A stretch of DNA of 64,000 nt from Agreia sp. Leaf283 (GTDB lineage: Bacteria > Actinomycetota > Actinomycetes > Actinomycetales > Microbacteriaceae), in contig NZ_LMNF01000001.1 of assembly GCF_001422485.1 (NCBI RefSeq), forward strand, positions 1,376,250-1,440,249. Reading direction: 5' to 3'. The position numbers were made by a program, and so were the translations under genes. Under the pieces are notes generated by a model. That model had not been told where the DNA came from. It did no database searches and saw only the letters and a list, made by a program, of their open reading frames with translations. Shown here one piece after another: positions 16,426-25,026 of this stretch (position 1 is the stretch's first letter; each line of letters opens with the position of its first letter).

Positions 16426-17703
16426 CTAGGCCTTCAGGCCCCCGCCGGCGCGGGTGCGGAGCAGGATCATCAGCGGCGCGTTGGCCACCACGACGACCGC
16501 GGCGATGAGCCCCACCGCGGCCTCCGCGCCGATGACGTCGTAGACGGCGAGCGCGGCGAGGGGGCCAACGACGGCACCCGCGTCGCCGGCTGTGCGCGTG
16601 ATCCCGACGACCAGACCGCTCGATCTCGAGGGGAACGCGTCGCTCATCACGACCGACGGAACGACACTGCTGATCGAATTCGCTAGTCCGTAGCCGACGA
16701 TGACCAGCGCGTAGACCCAGGGGCCGTCGGCGAGCGGGAAGAGGAGCAGGGTGCCGGCCGCCGCGAGCACGCTCGGCGCCAGCACACCGAGACGCGGACC
16801 GCGGTCGATGATCCGTCCGATCACGGGCATGGCGGCCAGGGAGACCAGCGTGGCGGCCGCCAACGCGAGTCCGAGGGTGAACGGAGAGAGGCCACCCCCG
16901 TCGTATGCCAGCACGGGAATGAGTCCCTGCTCGCCTCCGAAGCGGGCGAAGAACGCGGCGAACGAGCCGAGGGCCAGCGCCGCGACGAGCGCCCTCAGCG
17001 AGCCTGCCGGCCGGGCCGGGGCATCCGATCGCACAGGCCCAGTGCTCGGCACCGATGGCGTGGGGGCCGACGACGCCTCCCAGTAGAGCCTGGCCGGTCT
17101 GACGGAGTCCCAGAGCAGGGCGAGCGCAACGGGGGCTGCGGCGACCACGAACACGCCCGCCAGCGGCAGCACGCTCAGTGCCGCGCCGCCGAGGAAGGCG
17201 CCGAGTGCGCCCGCCGACATCTGCACGGCGGTCGCCGTGGCCATCACTCTGCCTCTGCGGTCGGGAGGCGCACCGGTCACAAGAACGGCGAAGCCGATGG
17301 TGATGGCCGCCCCTCCGAGGACTCCGGCGACCACCCGGGCCGCGATCAGCGAGGCCGAGTCGGTGCACAGCCCGGTGAGCGCGGTCACCGCGATCAGAAG
17401 AATCGTGACGATGTACAAAAACGGTCGCGGCCTCCACCATCGCAGCACCAGCCCCGCGGGGATGTTCACCAGCGCCCTGCCCAGGCCGAACGCGGCGATG
17501 ATCGGGCCCAGTACGAGGGCCGAGGCGCCGAAACGGTCGACGTAGAGCGGCAGCGCGGGCACGATCGTGCCCCATGTCATCTGCGTCGCCCCGATCAGCG
17601 CGCACACGACGAGAGTCTGCTCGGTGATCGATGGCATCCGCCGCCGGTCTCCACGATCGGCCGGGGCCGACGTGGTCTCCTCGCCGACGGCGTCGCGGCT
17701 CAC
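16426..17703 (-). CDS. MFS transporter at the end of the flavin-monooxygenase operon
   Basis: A 425-residue major facilitator with about 12 membrane helices. TWGTIVPALPLYVDRFGAS and the loop LRWWRPRPFLYIVT belong to the first half, and SVVPSVVMSDAFPSRSSG falls in the second. The GTG start overlaps the stop of the upstream monooxygenase gene (GTGA), so it is co-translated with it. In this setting it could import the substrate or export a product or toxic intermediate. The cargo cannot be named from sequence. It is the last gene of the nine-gene operon, 50 bases before the helicase start. Confidence 0.9.
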   Translation of the reverse strand: MSRDAVGEETTSAPADRGDRRRMPSITEQTLVVCALIGATQMTWGTIVPALPLYVDRFGASALVLGPIIAAFGLGRALVNIPAGLVLRWWRPRPFLYIVTILLIAVTALTGLCTDSASLIAARVVAGVLGGAAITIGFAVLVTGAPPDRRGRVMATATAVQMSAGALGAFLGGAALSVLPLAGVFVVAAAPVALALLWDSVRPARLYWEASSAPTPSVPSTGPVRSDAPARPAGSLRALVAALALGSFAAFFARFGGEQGLIPVLAYDGGGLSPFTLGLALAAATLVSLAAMPVIGRIIDRGPRLGVLAPSVLAAAGTLLLFPLADGPWVYALVIVGYGLANSISSVVPSVVMSDAFPSRSSGLVVGITRTAGDAGAVVGPLAALAVYDVIGAEAAVGLIAAVVVVANAPLMILLRTRAGGGLKA

Positions 17704-19061
17704 CGGGCCAGGTTCTCGCGCAGGGTGCGGCCGGGATACGCCTCACCCATGGCGCCCCGGCGGCGCAGCTCGGGAACGAGCAGTTCGGTGACGTCGGCGT
17801 AGGAGGCGGGCATGCTCAACGGGTTGCCGATCATGTAGCCCCCGCGCGAGCCCGTTGCCGCGAAGTTCTCCTCCAATTGGTCGGCGACCTGCGACGCCGT
17901 GCCGCTGAGCGTGTAGTCGAAGCCGACCGCGTGGCGCCAGCCCCGCTCGAAGAACTCGCTGCGGCTCATCTCGTGGTCGACGCCCAGCTCTGTGATGAGT
18001 TGACCGACGAACCCCGCGGGCGATGCGTTCGCCGCGCGGATCGCGTCGGCGAGCTCGCCGAGCACCACGCGCTCGGGCACGGTGGAGAAGTCGTGGCCAG
18101 AGTTGTACGACAGGTAGACACCGACCGCCTCATCGCCCCAGTACTCGAGCATCTCGAGTTTGCGCGCCGCCGCCTCGTCCTCGCTGCGGCCGAGCACGAG
18201 TTGCGTCGTCCACAGAATTCCCACGTCGGCGGGGTTGCGTCCGTTCGACACGAGCTCGGCGTCGAGGGCCGCGCGGTGCCTCGCCTGGCCGGCCGGATTG
18301 CCTCCGATGCCGAAGATGAGGTCGGCGAACTTCGCACTTGTGCGGATGCCCTGCGGCGAACTTCCGGCCTGCACGAGAACGGGTCGCCCCTGGGGGCTCG
18401 GCACGCTCGTGAGCGGGCCCTGCACGTCGAAGAACTGGCCGTGGTGGTCGATGCGGTGAACCTTCGACGGATCGGCGAAGCGGCCGGTCTCGCGGTCCAT
18501 CACGATCGCATCCGGTTCGACGGAGTCCCAGAGTCTCTGGCAGACGTCGATGAACTCCTCCATGCGCTCGTAGCGCAGCGAGTGCTCGAGCAACTGGTCG
18601 TAACCGTAGTTCGCCGCGTCGGCCAGGCGTGTCGAGGCCACGACGTTGAAGGCGACCCTGCCGGACGTGACGTGGTCGAGCGAGTTCAGCAGGCGGGCCA
18701 CATAGAAGGGGTGCATGAACGTCGACGAGTAGGTGAGGCCGAAGCCGATGCTCTGCGTCACGGCCGACATGGCGGCGATGAACGGGCTCATGTCGTGCCG
18801 TGGCCACTGCACTCCCCATTCGACGGCGGCGTCGGTGGAGCCGCGCCAGGTGTCGGGCAGGCCTGTGCCGTCTCCGAAGAACAGCATGTCGATGCCGCCG
18901 CGCTCCGCACTGATCGCGAGTTCCTGGAACATGCGCACATCGGGGAAGGAGCGATTCGTCCATGAGCCGGGACGAGCCCAGCGGCCCTCCGAGTGCGTGA
19001 ACGACAGGTCGAAGGCGAGGTGCATCTTCTGCGTGCCCACGTCGGGGTTCGGGGTGTTCAT
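17700..19061 (-). CDS. NtaA/SnaA/DszA-family flavin-dependent monooxygenase
   Basis: A 453-residue luciferase-like (LLM) class oxygenase using reduced FMN. The family signatures are clear: MHLAFDLSF at the start, NVVASTRLADAANYGYD, RYERMEEFIDVCQRLWDS, and SPQGRPVLVQAGSSPQGIRT. Relatives oxidise nitrilotriacetate, dibenzothiophene sulfone, dimethyl sulfide or similar small compounds, always with a separate flavin reductase. Two reductases are encoded at the head of this operon. The ATG at 19061 overlaps the upstream stop (ATGA); the frame remains open further upstream, but this start fits the family length. The substrate is unknown. Confidence 0.9.
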   Translation of the reverse strand: MNTPNPDVGTQKMHLAFDLSFTHSEGRWARPGSWTNRSFPDVRMFQELAISAERGGIDMLFFGDGTGLPDTWRGSTDAAVEWGVQWPRHDMSPFIAAMSAVTQSIGFGLTYSSTFMHPFYVARLLNSLDHVTSGRVAFNVVASTRLADAANYGYDQLLEHSLRYERMEEFIDVCQRLWDSVEPDAIVMDRETGRFADPSKVHRIDHHGQFFDVQGPLTSVPSPQGRPVLVQAGSSPQGIRTSAKFADLIFGIGGNPAGQARHRAALDAELVSNGRNPADVGILWTTQLVLGRSEDEAAARKLEMLEYWGDEAVGVYLSYNSGHDFSTVPERVVLGELADAIRAANASPAGFVGQLITELGVDHEMSRSEFFERGWRHAVGFDYTLSGTASQVADQLEENFAATGSRGGYMIGNPLSMPASYADVTELLVPELRRRGAMGEAYPGRTLRENLAR

Positions 19062-19726
19062 GCGTGAGTCGACTCTCGTTCGGATTCGGTGCGGGTGGAC
19101 TGCAGCGCCTCGGCCAGTTCGGATGTGGTGGTCAGTCGGGCGACCGAGAGGGCGAGCTGTTCGAGTGCATTGGTGTGGATACGCACGTCGTAGGCCGCCG
19201 TGGCATCGGTGGCGATCAGCACCGGAAACCCGTTCTGCATGGCATCCGTCGCCGTGGCCGCGACGCAGCACTCGGTGGTGAGGCCGGCCACGATCACCCA
19301 ATCGATGCCCTCTTCGCGCAGACGCGCATCGAGATCGGTCTGATGGAAGCCGCTGTAGTGCTTCTTGGCGACACGGGTATCGCCGGGCAGTGGCGTCACG
19401 CCGTACCAGTCGGCCCCGGGAGTGCCGACGATGCACGGCTCGTCTGCCGACATCACCGTCGGATCGCCGCCGTGAAGCCAGTTGCTCGAGCCCCACGGCT
19501 GCTGAGGATCAGAGGCGAGCTCGATCCAGACCACCGGCAATTCGGCGTTGCGTGCCACCTCGACGAGGGCGGCGATCGTGTCGATCGCCGTAACGAGAGC
19601 ATCGGATGCGGCGTCGTCGAGGCCGTACCCGGCCAGGTAGGCCGGGTCGCCGAACGAGCGCTGCACGTCGACGACGAGAAGGGCCCCCGATCCGTCGAGG
19701 CCCGCGAGCACGGGATTCGCGCTCAC
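19058..19726 (-). CDS. Isochorismatase-fold cysteine hydrolase
   Basis: A 222-residue hydrolase of the isochorismatase/nicotinamidase/RutB superfamily. The Asp-Lys-Cys triad is visible: Asp in ALLVVDVQRSFGDP, Lys in RVAKKHYSGFHQTDLD and Cys in GLTTECCVAATATDAM. These enzymes split C-N bonds in amides, ureides or carbamates. Beside a RutA-like oxygenase it recalls RutB, which cuts ureidoacrylate after pyrimidine ring opening, but the sequence is not close enough to name it so. The GTG start and the stop each share four bases with the neighbouring monooxygenase genes, a strong sign of a joint pathway. Confidence 0.88.
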   Translation of the reverse strand: MSANPVLAGLDGSGALLVVDVQRSFGDPAYLAGYGLDDAASDALVTAIDTIAALVEVARNAELPVVWIELASDPQQPWGSSNWLHGGDPTVMSADEPCIVGTPGADWYGVTPLPGDTRVAKKHYSGFHQTDLDARLREEGIDWVIVAGLTTECCVAATATDAMQNGFPVLIATDATAAYDVRIHTNALEQLALSVARLTTTSELAEALQSTRTESERESTHA

Positions 19727-20790
19727 GACGCGGCCGCCGTCGACTCCTGGGCGCGCAGCCCGGGCAGCACGGCCTCGCCGAACGCGGGAAGATCCTCGTG
19801 GTAGTCGGGGAAGATCAGCATGAGCCCGTCGAGCTCGGCCCCCTCGACCACGGTGTTGATGTGGCTCTGCACGGAGTCGGGAGACCCGACCACGTACGGA
19901 GTCTGGAACGCGTCCTTGCCGCTGGCCGACTCCGTCCACGATGAGGCGCGGTCACGCGGCATTCCCCAGGAGATCCGCATGTTCACCAGCGCCTCGAGAT
20001 CGACGCCCTCGGAGATGACGTCGACGCGCTTCTGCGCCAGTGCGTCGGTCTCGTCCATGACGACGGTGAGCATCGCGTACGTCTTGACCTGGCGACCCAG
20101 AGCGGCCGAGCGGTCGTGCACGTTCCGGGAGGCGTCGCGGAGTTCCTCCATCGTGTCTCCCGAGAGGAAGGCGCCGTCGCTGCGCCGTGCCTGGAAGTCC
20201 TGGCCCGCCGGCGACCGTCCCGCGCTGATGACGGTGGGGCGCACCCGTGGATGGGGCCGCGACTCCGCGTCCTTCAGCGTGAAGAACTCGCCGTCGAGGG
20301 TGACCGAGTCTTCGGTCCAGAGCCGGGTGACGGCATCCGTCCACTCGTCGACCATGCGGTAGCGCGCCTCCTTCGACATGTCCGCGTCCCAGAGGCCCAT
20401 CTGCTCGAACTCGTCGGCATAGGAACCCGAGACGATGTTCATTCCCGCGCGGCCGTTCGAGATCTGGTCGAGGGTGACGAACATCTTCGCGGCGATCGCC
20501 GGGTTGTGCACGTTCGCGTGGACCGTCGCCCAGATCTTGACCCGCTCGGTGGCCTCGGCGATGCCGGCCATCATCGTCATGGACTCCAAAGACCGACCCC
20601 AGTGATCGGTCGACCCACCGAAGCCGCGCCACTTGGCCATCGCCATCACGAAGTCGAGGCCCGCCTCCTCAGCCAGAATCGAGGCCTTCTTGTTGTATTC
20701 GTAGCTGCCGTCGGGGTGCGGAGCCGTCGTGGAGACCAGCCATCCGCCGTTGCCGATGGGGAGGAAGATTCCGTATTCGCGTGGAGTCAT
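19723..20790 (-). CDS. RutA-like flavin-dependent monooxygenase
   Basis: A 355-residue LLM-class oxygenase. The N-terminus YGIFLPIGNGGWLVSTTAPH and the later LRPHPRVRP-like region, VISAGRSPAGQDFQARRSDG and GVDLEALVN resemble pyrimidine oxygenase RutA and its relatives in length and order. RutA opens the uracil ring between N3 and C4 using FMNH2 and O2. The protein here differs enough that another N-heterocycle, or an alkanesulfonate-like substrate, is equally possible. It lies 100 bases behind the binding-protein gene, a gap occupied by repeats, and overlaps the hydrolase gene by four bases. Confidence 0.88.
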   Translation of the reverse strand: MTPREYGIFLPIGNGGWLVSTTAPHPDGSYEYNKKASILAEEAGLDFVMAMAKWRGFGGSTDHWGRSLESMTMMAGIAEATERVKIWATVHANVHNPAIAAKMFVTLDQISNGRAGMNIVSGSYADEFEQMGLWDADMSKEARYRMVDEWTDAVTRLWTEDSVTLDGEFFTLKDAESRPHPRVRPTVISAGRSPAGQDFQARRSDGAFLSGDTMEELRDASRNVHDRSAALGRQVKTYAMLTVVMDETDALAQKRVDVISEGVDLEALVNMRISWGMPRDRASSWTESASGKDAFQTPYVVGSPDSVQSHINTVVEGAELDGLMLIFPDYHEDLPAFGEAVLPGLRAQESTAAAS

Positions 20791-20828
20791 GGGTGGAACT
20801 GCTTTCTCAAGAGTGATCGCGGGGGGAG

Positions 20829-20880
20829 CGTCTCGACAGGCTCGACGAACGGAGAGATCGTTGCCCGAGCCTGTCGAGGG
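20829..20880. repeat. Opposed family B-like repeats
   Basis: A family B copy (20829-20851, CGTCTCGACAGGCTCGACGA onward) faces a degenerate copy (20859-20880). Together they can form a hairpin between the ABC importer genes and the monooxygenase genes of the operon. Confidence 0.75.
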
Positions 20881-20890
20881 AAGGCGTGAG

Positions 20891-21985
20891 TTACGGCGCC
20901 GGCCAGACGAGGGTGGTGCCGTCGTAGATCGCCTCGATGAAGCTGTTGTCGAAGTAGGAGCGCACGTCGGCGGGGGCCGTCTTGATCTGCTCGGTGTCGG
21001 TCAGGAACGTTCCCTCGGCGTCGACGTTGTCGAGGTCGATGAGCCCCACGGGGCGGTCCTCGGGCTGGTTGTCGGCGACGATTCCGACCTCCGTCTTCCA
21101 GATCTTCTCGTTGTGAGCGGCGTCGTATCCTTCGCCGGAGAGCGTCGCGGCGTAGTCGACGCACTCGGTGGCGTTGTCGACGCAGTAGTCGTATGCGTGC
21201 TGGGATGCGCGCAGGAAGTCCTCGACGGCGGTCGGGTTGGCGCTCGCGAACTCGGGGTTCGCCGCGATGCTGCCGAGCGATCCGGGAACTCCGAAGTCGT
21301 AGGGTCGCCAGACGGTGACCTTCTCGCCGGCCGCTTCGAGGAGGTTGGGCTCGTTCGAGATGAAGCCGGTGAGCGACTGCACCTGACCGCGCGGAAGGAT
21401 GGTCGGGTCGTATCCCACGACGACCTGCTGCATCGACGAGACATCGGCGCCGGCGTTGGTCAGCATGGTCGATACGGCGGGCGGCAGGTTGCCCTTCTGG
21501 CCCAGGATCGTGCCGTCGAGCTGGGTGAGGTCGGTGATGTCCGGGTTCGTCATGAGGATCTCGAGGCCCACGTTCGAGTAGGTCGAGATGCCGAGGATGT
21601 CGAGTCCGTTGTCTCGCGCCTGGATCAGGTTCTGCTCGCTCACGCCGGTGAAGGTCACCTGGCCCGATGCGAGGAGCTGGGCGTTCTCGCCCGTGTCGCC
21701 TGTGCCCGGCTGGATGGTGACGTCGAGGCACAGGGCGTCGAAGTACCCGAGCTCGTCGGCCGCGATCACATTGAGGATCGAGGCGGAGGCCTGGTACTGG
21801 TAGCCCGTGAGGAAGGTGATGGGGCCCGCCGCCTTGTTCGTCTCGCAGCGGTCCGCGCTGATCGCGCTTCCCTCCGCGGCGGCGGGTGTGCTCGATGCCT
21901 CGGTGCCGGATGCGCTGCAGCCGGTCACGAGGGTGAGGCCTGCGAGCGACAGAACGGCAAGGGCCAGGGGGGTGCGTTTGGGCAT
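20891..21985 (-). CDS. ABC transporter substrate-binding lipoprotein (NMT1/TauA type)
   Basis: A 364-residue lipoprotein. The signal peptide ends in a lipobox, LVTGC, with Cys23 as the lipid anchor. The mature part is an NMT1/THI5-like two-lobe binding domain of the NitT/TauT group: ILNVIAADELGYFDALCLDV, QLLASGQVTFTGVSEQNLIQ and the lobe hinge. Relatives bind aliphatic sulfonates, pyrimidine precursors or riboflavin. It would sit outside the membrane and hand the ligand to the permease encoded just upstream. The gene neighbourhood suggests a small compound later oxidised by the monooxygenases, so it determines the specificity of the whole operon. Confidence 0.92.
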   Translation of the reverse strand: MPKRTPLALAVLSLAGLTLVTGCSASGTEASSTPAAAEGSAISADRCETNKAAGPITFLTGYQYQASASILNVIAADELGYFDALCLDVTIQPGTGDTGENAQLLASGQVTFTGVSEQNLIQARDNGLDILGISTYSNVGLEILMTNPDITDLTQLDGTILGQKGNLPPAVSTMLTNAGADVSSMQQVVVGYDPTILPRGQVQSLTGFISNEPNLLEAAGEKVTVWRPYDFGVPGSLGSIAANPEFASANPTAVEDFLRASQHAYDYCVDNATECVDYAATLSGEGYDAAHNEKIWKTEVGIVADNQPEDRPVGLIDLDNVDAEGTFLTDTEQIKTAPADVRSYFDNSFIEAIYDGTTLVWPAP

Positions 21986-22050
21986 GGCTGTCTCCTATGG
22001 ATGTGGTGTGGGGTGGGGTGCGAAGGGGTGGAGCGGAAGCGGGCGGGGCG

Positions 22051-22956
22051 TCAGCCCCGTGATCCCTGGCGCGAGTCGTGCCAGTGCAGGGCGCGGTTCT
22101 CGATGGCCGTGATGATGAGCAGAAGAAGCGAGCCCATCAGTGCGAGGCAGACGATCGCGGCGTAGACCACGGCAAGCCGGTTGTTCGACGACGCGACGCT
22201 GATGACCGTGCCGAGGCCCTCCGCCGCGCCGGGGGCCGCGAGCTCGGCCACGACGGCGCCGATGATCGAGAGCGGGAAGACGATGCGGAGCGCGTTGAAG
22301 AGGTAGGGGAGGGCGCTCGGCATGCGCACGTGCCAGAGGGTCTCGAGTCGCGATGCGTGGAGGGTGGTGAAGACCTGCAGTACCGCGGGGGAGACCGAGC
22401 GGAGCCCCGTCGAGACTCCGATGAGGATGGGGAAGAAGCAGATCAGGGCGGTGACGATGAGCTTGGGCTCCGGCCCGAATCCGAAGGCCACGACCAGCGC
22501 GGGCGCGATGGCGACGAGCGGAGTCACATTGAGCACGACGGCGACGGGCATGATCGCTCTGCGCGCCAGAGGCAGCTCTGACACGAGGATGGCCAGCACG
22601 TAGGCCACCACGAAGCCGATGGCGAGTCCGATCAGGGCGACCTGCAGGGTGGCCCACGCGTTCTGCAGATAGAAGAGGGGGTTTCCGGCGAGGGCCTCGC
22701 CCACTGCCGACAGCGGCGGCAGCAGGTAGGGGCTGTCCTTCGCGACCACCGTCCAGACGATTCCGAGCCCGACCAGCAGCACGAGAACGGGCGCCCAGTA
22801 GGTGGGCTTGAGGAACTGCAGGCGCGACGAGCGCGTCCCGGCGCCGGTCGTCTTCACGGGCAGGGCGACCACCGGGGCGGAGAGGGCGGGGTCGATGCCG
22901 TCGGCGGTCGTCTCATTCGCGCCGGGGGTGTCGTGGGTCGTCATCATGGATGTCAC
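22051..22956 (-). CDS. ABC transporter permease (SsuC/TauC type)
   Basis: A 301-residue inner-membrane permease with about six helices in its C-terminal part, after a polar N-terminus of about 60 residues. The EAA-type loop that contacts the ATPase is visible around LFTTLHASRLETLWHVRMPS (read as VFTTLHASRLETLWHVRMPS). The start is GTG at 22956, because TAGGAGG sits five bases before it; two ATG codons just downstream are alternatives. It follows the ATPase gene after nine bases and precedes the binding protein by 65 bases, completing a NitT/TauT-family importer. Confidence 0.92.
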   Translation of the reverse strand: MTSMMTTHDTPGANETTADGIDPALSAPVVALPVKTTGAGTRSSRLQFLKPTYWAPVLVLLVGLGIVWTVVAKDSPYLLPPLSAVGEALAGNPLFYLQNAWATLQVALIGLAIGFVVAYVLAILVSELPLARRAIMPVAVVLNVTPLVAIAPALVVAFGFGPEPKLIVTALICFFPILIGVSTGLRSVSPAVLQVFTTLHASRLETLWHVRMPSALPYLFNALRIVFPLSIIGAVVAELAAPGAAEGLGTVISVASSNNRLAVVYAAIVCLALMGSLLLLIITAIENRALHWHDSRQGSRG

Positions 22957-22965
22957 CGTGGCCTC

Positions 22966-23820
22966 CTAGGCGGCGCTCGTGATCGGACCCTCGTGCCACG
23001 CCGACTGGAGGTGGTCGCGGATGAGGTCTTCGAAGTGGTGGAATTCGGGGGTCTTGAGCATGTCCTGGCTGCGTGGCCGGTCGAGAGTGATGTCGACCGA
23101 GGCCGTGATGCGGCCGGGCCGGGCAGACATCACGAGCACGGTGTCGCTCAGACGAACGGCCTCGGTGACCGAGTGCGTGACGAAGACCACTGTCGACTTC
23201 TGCTCGTCCCAGATGTCGAGCAACTGGCCCTGGATGGCCTCGCGGGTGAACTCGTCGAGCGCCGAGAAGGGCTCGTCCATCAGCAGCACGTCGGGCTGCA
23301 GGCCGAAGGCGCGCACGATGGCTGTCCTCTGCTGCATGCCGCCGCTCAACTGCGCCGGAAGCTTGTGCACGGCGTCGCCGAGTCCGACCGCGGTGAGCAG
23401 GGCGCTCATGTCGGGAGCCTCCTTCTCGACGTGCCCGCCGATGCGTTTGCGCCGCCGCTCGGAGCCTCGATTGACCTTGGCCGGCAGGCTGACGTTCTGG
23501 AGGACATCGAGCCAGGGGAGCAGGGCGGGAGCCTGCGGTACGAGACCGATCATCTTGGCCGCGCACGCGGCATCCGGGCTCACGCCGAACACGCTGGCCG
23601 TGCCGGCATCGGGCGTCTCGAGGCCGGCGATCAGCCGGAGCAGCGTCGACTTGCCGCAGCCGGACGGGCCGATGATGCTGACGAATCTGCCTCGCTCGAT
23701 CTCGACGTCGACGTTGTTCAGGGCCACCTGCTGTGTGGCCCCCGATCCGTAGATCTTCACCGCGCCCTGAATCGAGATCGAGTCGGGGCGTGCAGCGGCG
23801 GGAGTGTTCACCGTGTTCAT
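22966..23820 (-). CDS. ABC transporter ATP-binding protein (SsuB/TauB type)
   Basis: A 284-residue ATPase that drives the importer. Walker A is GPSGCGKST, the signature is LSGGMQQR, Walker B is DVLLMDEPFSALDE and the switch His is in VVFVTHSVTEA. All key residues are intact. The C-terminal extension (RSQDMLKTPEFHHFEDLIRD) is typical of NitT/TauT ATPases. The ATG at 23820 lies five bases after the flavin reductase stop. The frame is open further upstream, but that stretch overlaps the reductase gene and is not conserved in the family. Confidence 0.93.
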   Translation of the reverse strand: MNTVNTPAAARPDSISIQGAVKIYGSGATQQVALNNVDVEIERGRFVSIIGPSGCGKSTLLRLIAGLETPDAGTASVFGVSPDAACAAKMIGLVPQAPALLPWLDVLQNVSLPAKVNRGSERRRKRIGGHVEKEAPDMSALLTAVGLGDAVHKLPAQLSGGMQQRTAIVRAFGLQPDVLLMDEPFSALDEFTREAIQGQLLDIWDEQKSTVVFVTHSVTEAVRLSDTVLVMSARPGRITASVDITLDRPRSQDMLKTPEFHHFEDLIRDHLQSAWHEGPITSAA

Positions 23821-23825
23821 GGCGG

Positions 23826-24332
23826 TCAGACCAACTTCCTGAATTCGCGGTTCTGGTAGACGAGGGGGTCGCGCGCGGTGCGCAGTACATCGGTGACGGC
23901 GACGATGATCATGAGGTGATCCCCGACCGTCCAGCGCTCGTGCACACGGCCGACGATGGATGCCTGCGCACCCGTCACCACGGGGACGTGGTCGAAATCC
24001 TCGTGCAGGGTGACGGCGGCGAACTTGTCGACTCCTTTGGTCGCGAAGTGCCGGGCGATGTCGCCCTGGCCGTCGGCGAGGATGTTCACGGCGACCTGGT
24101 CGGTTTCGGCGAACGCCGGGTAGCTCTCGGCGGTCTCGGCGAGGAAGACGGCGACGAGGGGAGGTGTGACGGACACGTTGGTGAAGCTGTTGGCGGTGAA
24201 GCCGTGTGCCGTTCCGTCGACACTTGTGGTGACGAGGGTGACCGAGGTCGCCATGCCGGCCAGCGCCCGCCGGAGTTCTGCGGGGTCGAAGCTCGACGCC
24301 GGCGCTGTCGTGATGGTCTGAGAGTCGGTCAT
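23826..24332 (-). CDS. Flavin reductase domain protein (HpaC-like)
   Basis: A 168-residue NAD(P)H:flavin oxidoreductase of the small split-barrel type. Seen are LRRALAGMATSVTLVTTSVD at the N-terminus, HGFTANSFTNVSVTPPLVAV (flavin phosphate site), and the C-terminal DPLVYQNREFRKL that closes the fold. Its role in such operons is to feed FMNH2 to the partner monooxygenases. The ATG overlaps the stop of the upstream FMN reductase gene (ATGA). Having two unrelated flavin reductases in one operon suggests one for each oxygenase. Confidence 0.92.
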   Translation of the reverse strand: MTDSQTITTAPASSFDPAELRRALAGMATSVTLVTTSVDGTAHGFTANSFTNVSVTPPLVAVFLAETAESYPAFAETDQVAVNILADGQGDIARHFATKGVDKFAAVTLHEDFDHVPVVTGAQASIVGRVHERWTVGDHLMIIVAVTDVLRTARDPLVYQNREFRKLV

Positions 24333-24850
24333 GCCGCCACCCCGCTCGCGGAGAGAAGGGCGCGCCGCGCGTCGATCCACGAATCGAAGAGAGCATCCCT
24401 GGCATCGGGGTCTGCGGCCGTCGCGTCGGGCAGGAAGAGTCCGCCTGCCGGGCTGATGGCTCCCAGCTCGTCGAGCAGAGGCTGCAGGTGAGTCGAACCG
24501 GCGAGGGAGTGCTGCGCGGACGCCGCGATGGTCAGGGGAATCGTGCGCGTCGCGGACAGGGCGTCAGCGGCGTAGCCGTCGAGGAACGCCTTGAGCATGC
24601 CGGTGTAGGAGCCCTTGTAGACGGGGGTCGCGATCACCAGGACTCGGGATGTCGAGAGCTCGTGGCGGCGGTCGATCAGCTCGGAGTCGCTGTAGTCGAG
24701 CGCTCGGCCGCCGTAGCTCGCGAGGTCGATCGGCGAGAGGGCCTCGGCGCCGATCGCTTCGGCGACTTTCTCGACCAGCGAGACCGCGGCGGCGAAGGTC
24801 TTGGAGTTCGGTCGGGGGTTTCCGACGACTCCGGTGACGATGAATGACAA
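24329..24850 (-). CDS. NAD(P)H-dependent FMN reductase (SsuE/MsuE-like)
   Basis: A 173-residue flavodoxin-like reductase: VVGNPRPNSKTF is the FMN phosphate loop, VIATPVYKGSYTGMLKAFLD the second flavin-binding loop and the dimer contact. It is related to SsuE/MsuE, which serve alkanesulfonate monooxygenases. The best start is an unusual TTG at 24850, because GGGAGG precedes it by four bases and the family N-terminus (SFIVTGVVGN) follows at once; no ATG or GTG lies nearby. It is the first gene of the nine-gene operon. Confidence 0.88.
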   Translation of the reverse strand: MSFIVTGVVGNPRPNSKTFAAAVSLVEKVAEAIGAEALSPIDLASYGGRALDYSDSELIDRRHELSTSRVLVIATPVYKGSYTGMLKAFLDGYAADALSATRTIPLTIAASAQHSLAGSTHLQPLLDELGAISPAGGLFLPDATAADPDARDALFDSWIDARRALLSASGVAA

Positions 24851-24993
24851 CGTGCCTCCCAGGCTCTGGTGGTGCCGACGCGAACGTCGGCCAGATGAAT
24901 GGAGAGCGAGCGGGTGAAGTGCCGATGAGACAGATGGCCCGCGGAGGTCCGTGAGAATCACAGTAGGGCGATCGTGTTTCGCACCGGGTCGCC

Positions 24994-25012
24994 ACACGTT
25001 ACGCGCGTGTAA
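24994..25012. promoter_or_regulatory. Candidate operator before the flavin-monooxygenase operon
   Basis: Two overlapping palindromes lie 144-162 bases before the TTG start: ACACG (24994-24998), seven bases, CGTGT (25006-25010), and TTACGCG/CGTGTAA (24999-25012, one mismatch). TTAC...GTAA spacing is common for dimeric regulators. No regulator gene is adjacent. Confidence 0.35.
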
Positions 25013-25026
25013 ATTCGGCGGGTTCG

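Noticed and set aside
16376-17746. An N-terminal extension of the SNF2 protein by 457 residues
   Set aside because: The extension is out of phase over the MFS gene and shows no domain; the SWIM finger begins properly from the ATG at 16375.
16426-24850. Naming the operon rut (uracil degradation)
   Set aside because: Only a RutA-like and a loosely RutB-like protein are present; RutC, RutD and RutG-type genes are missing and an ABC importer and a second oxygenase are added.
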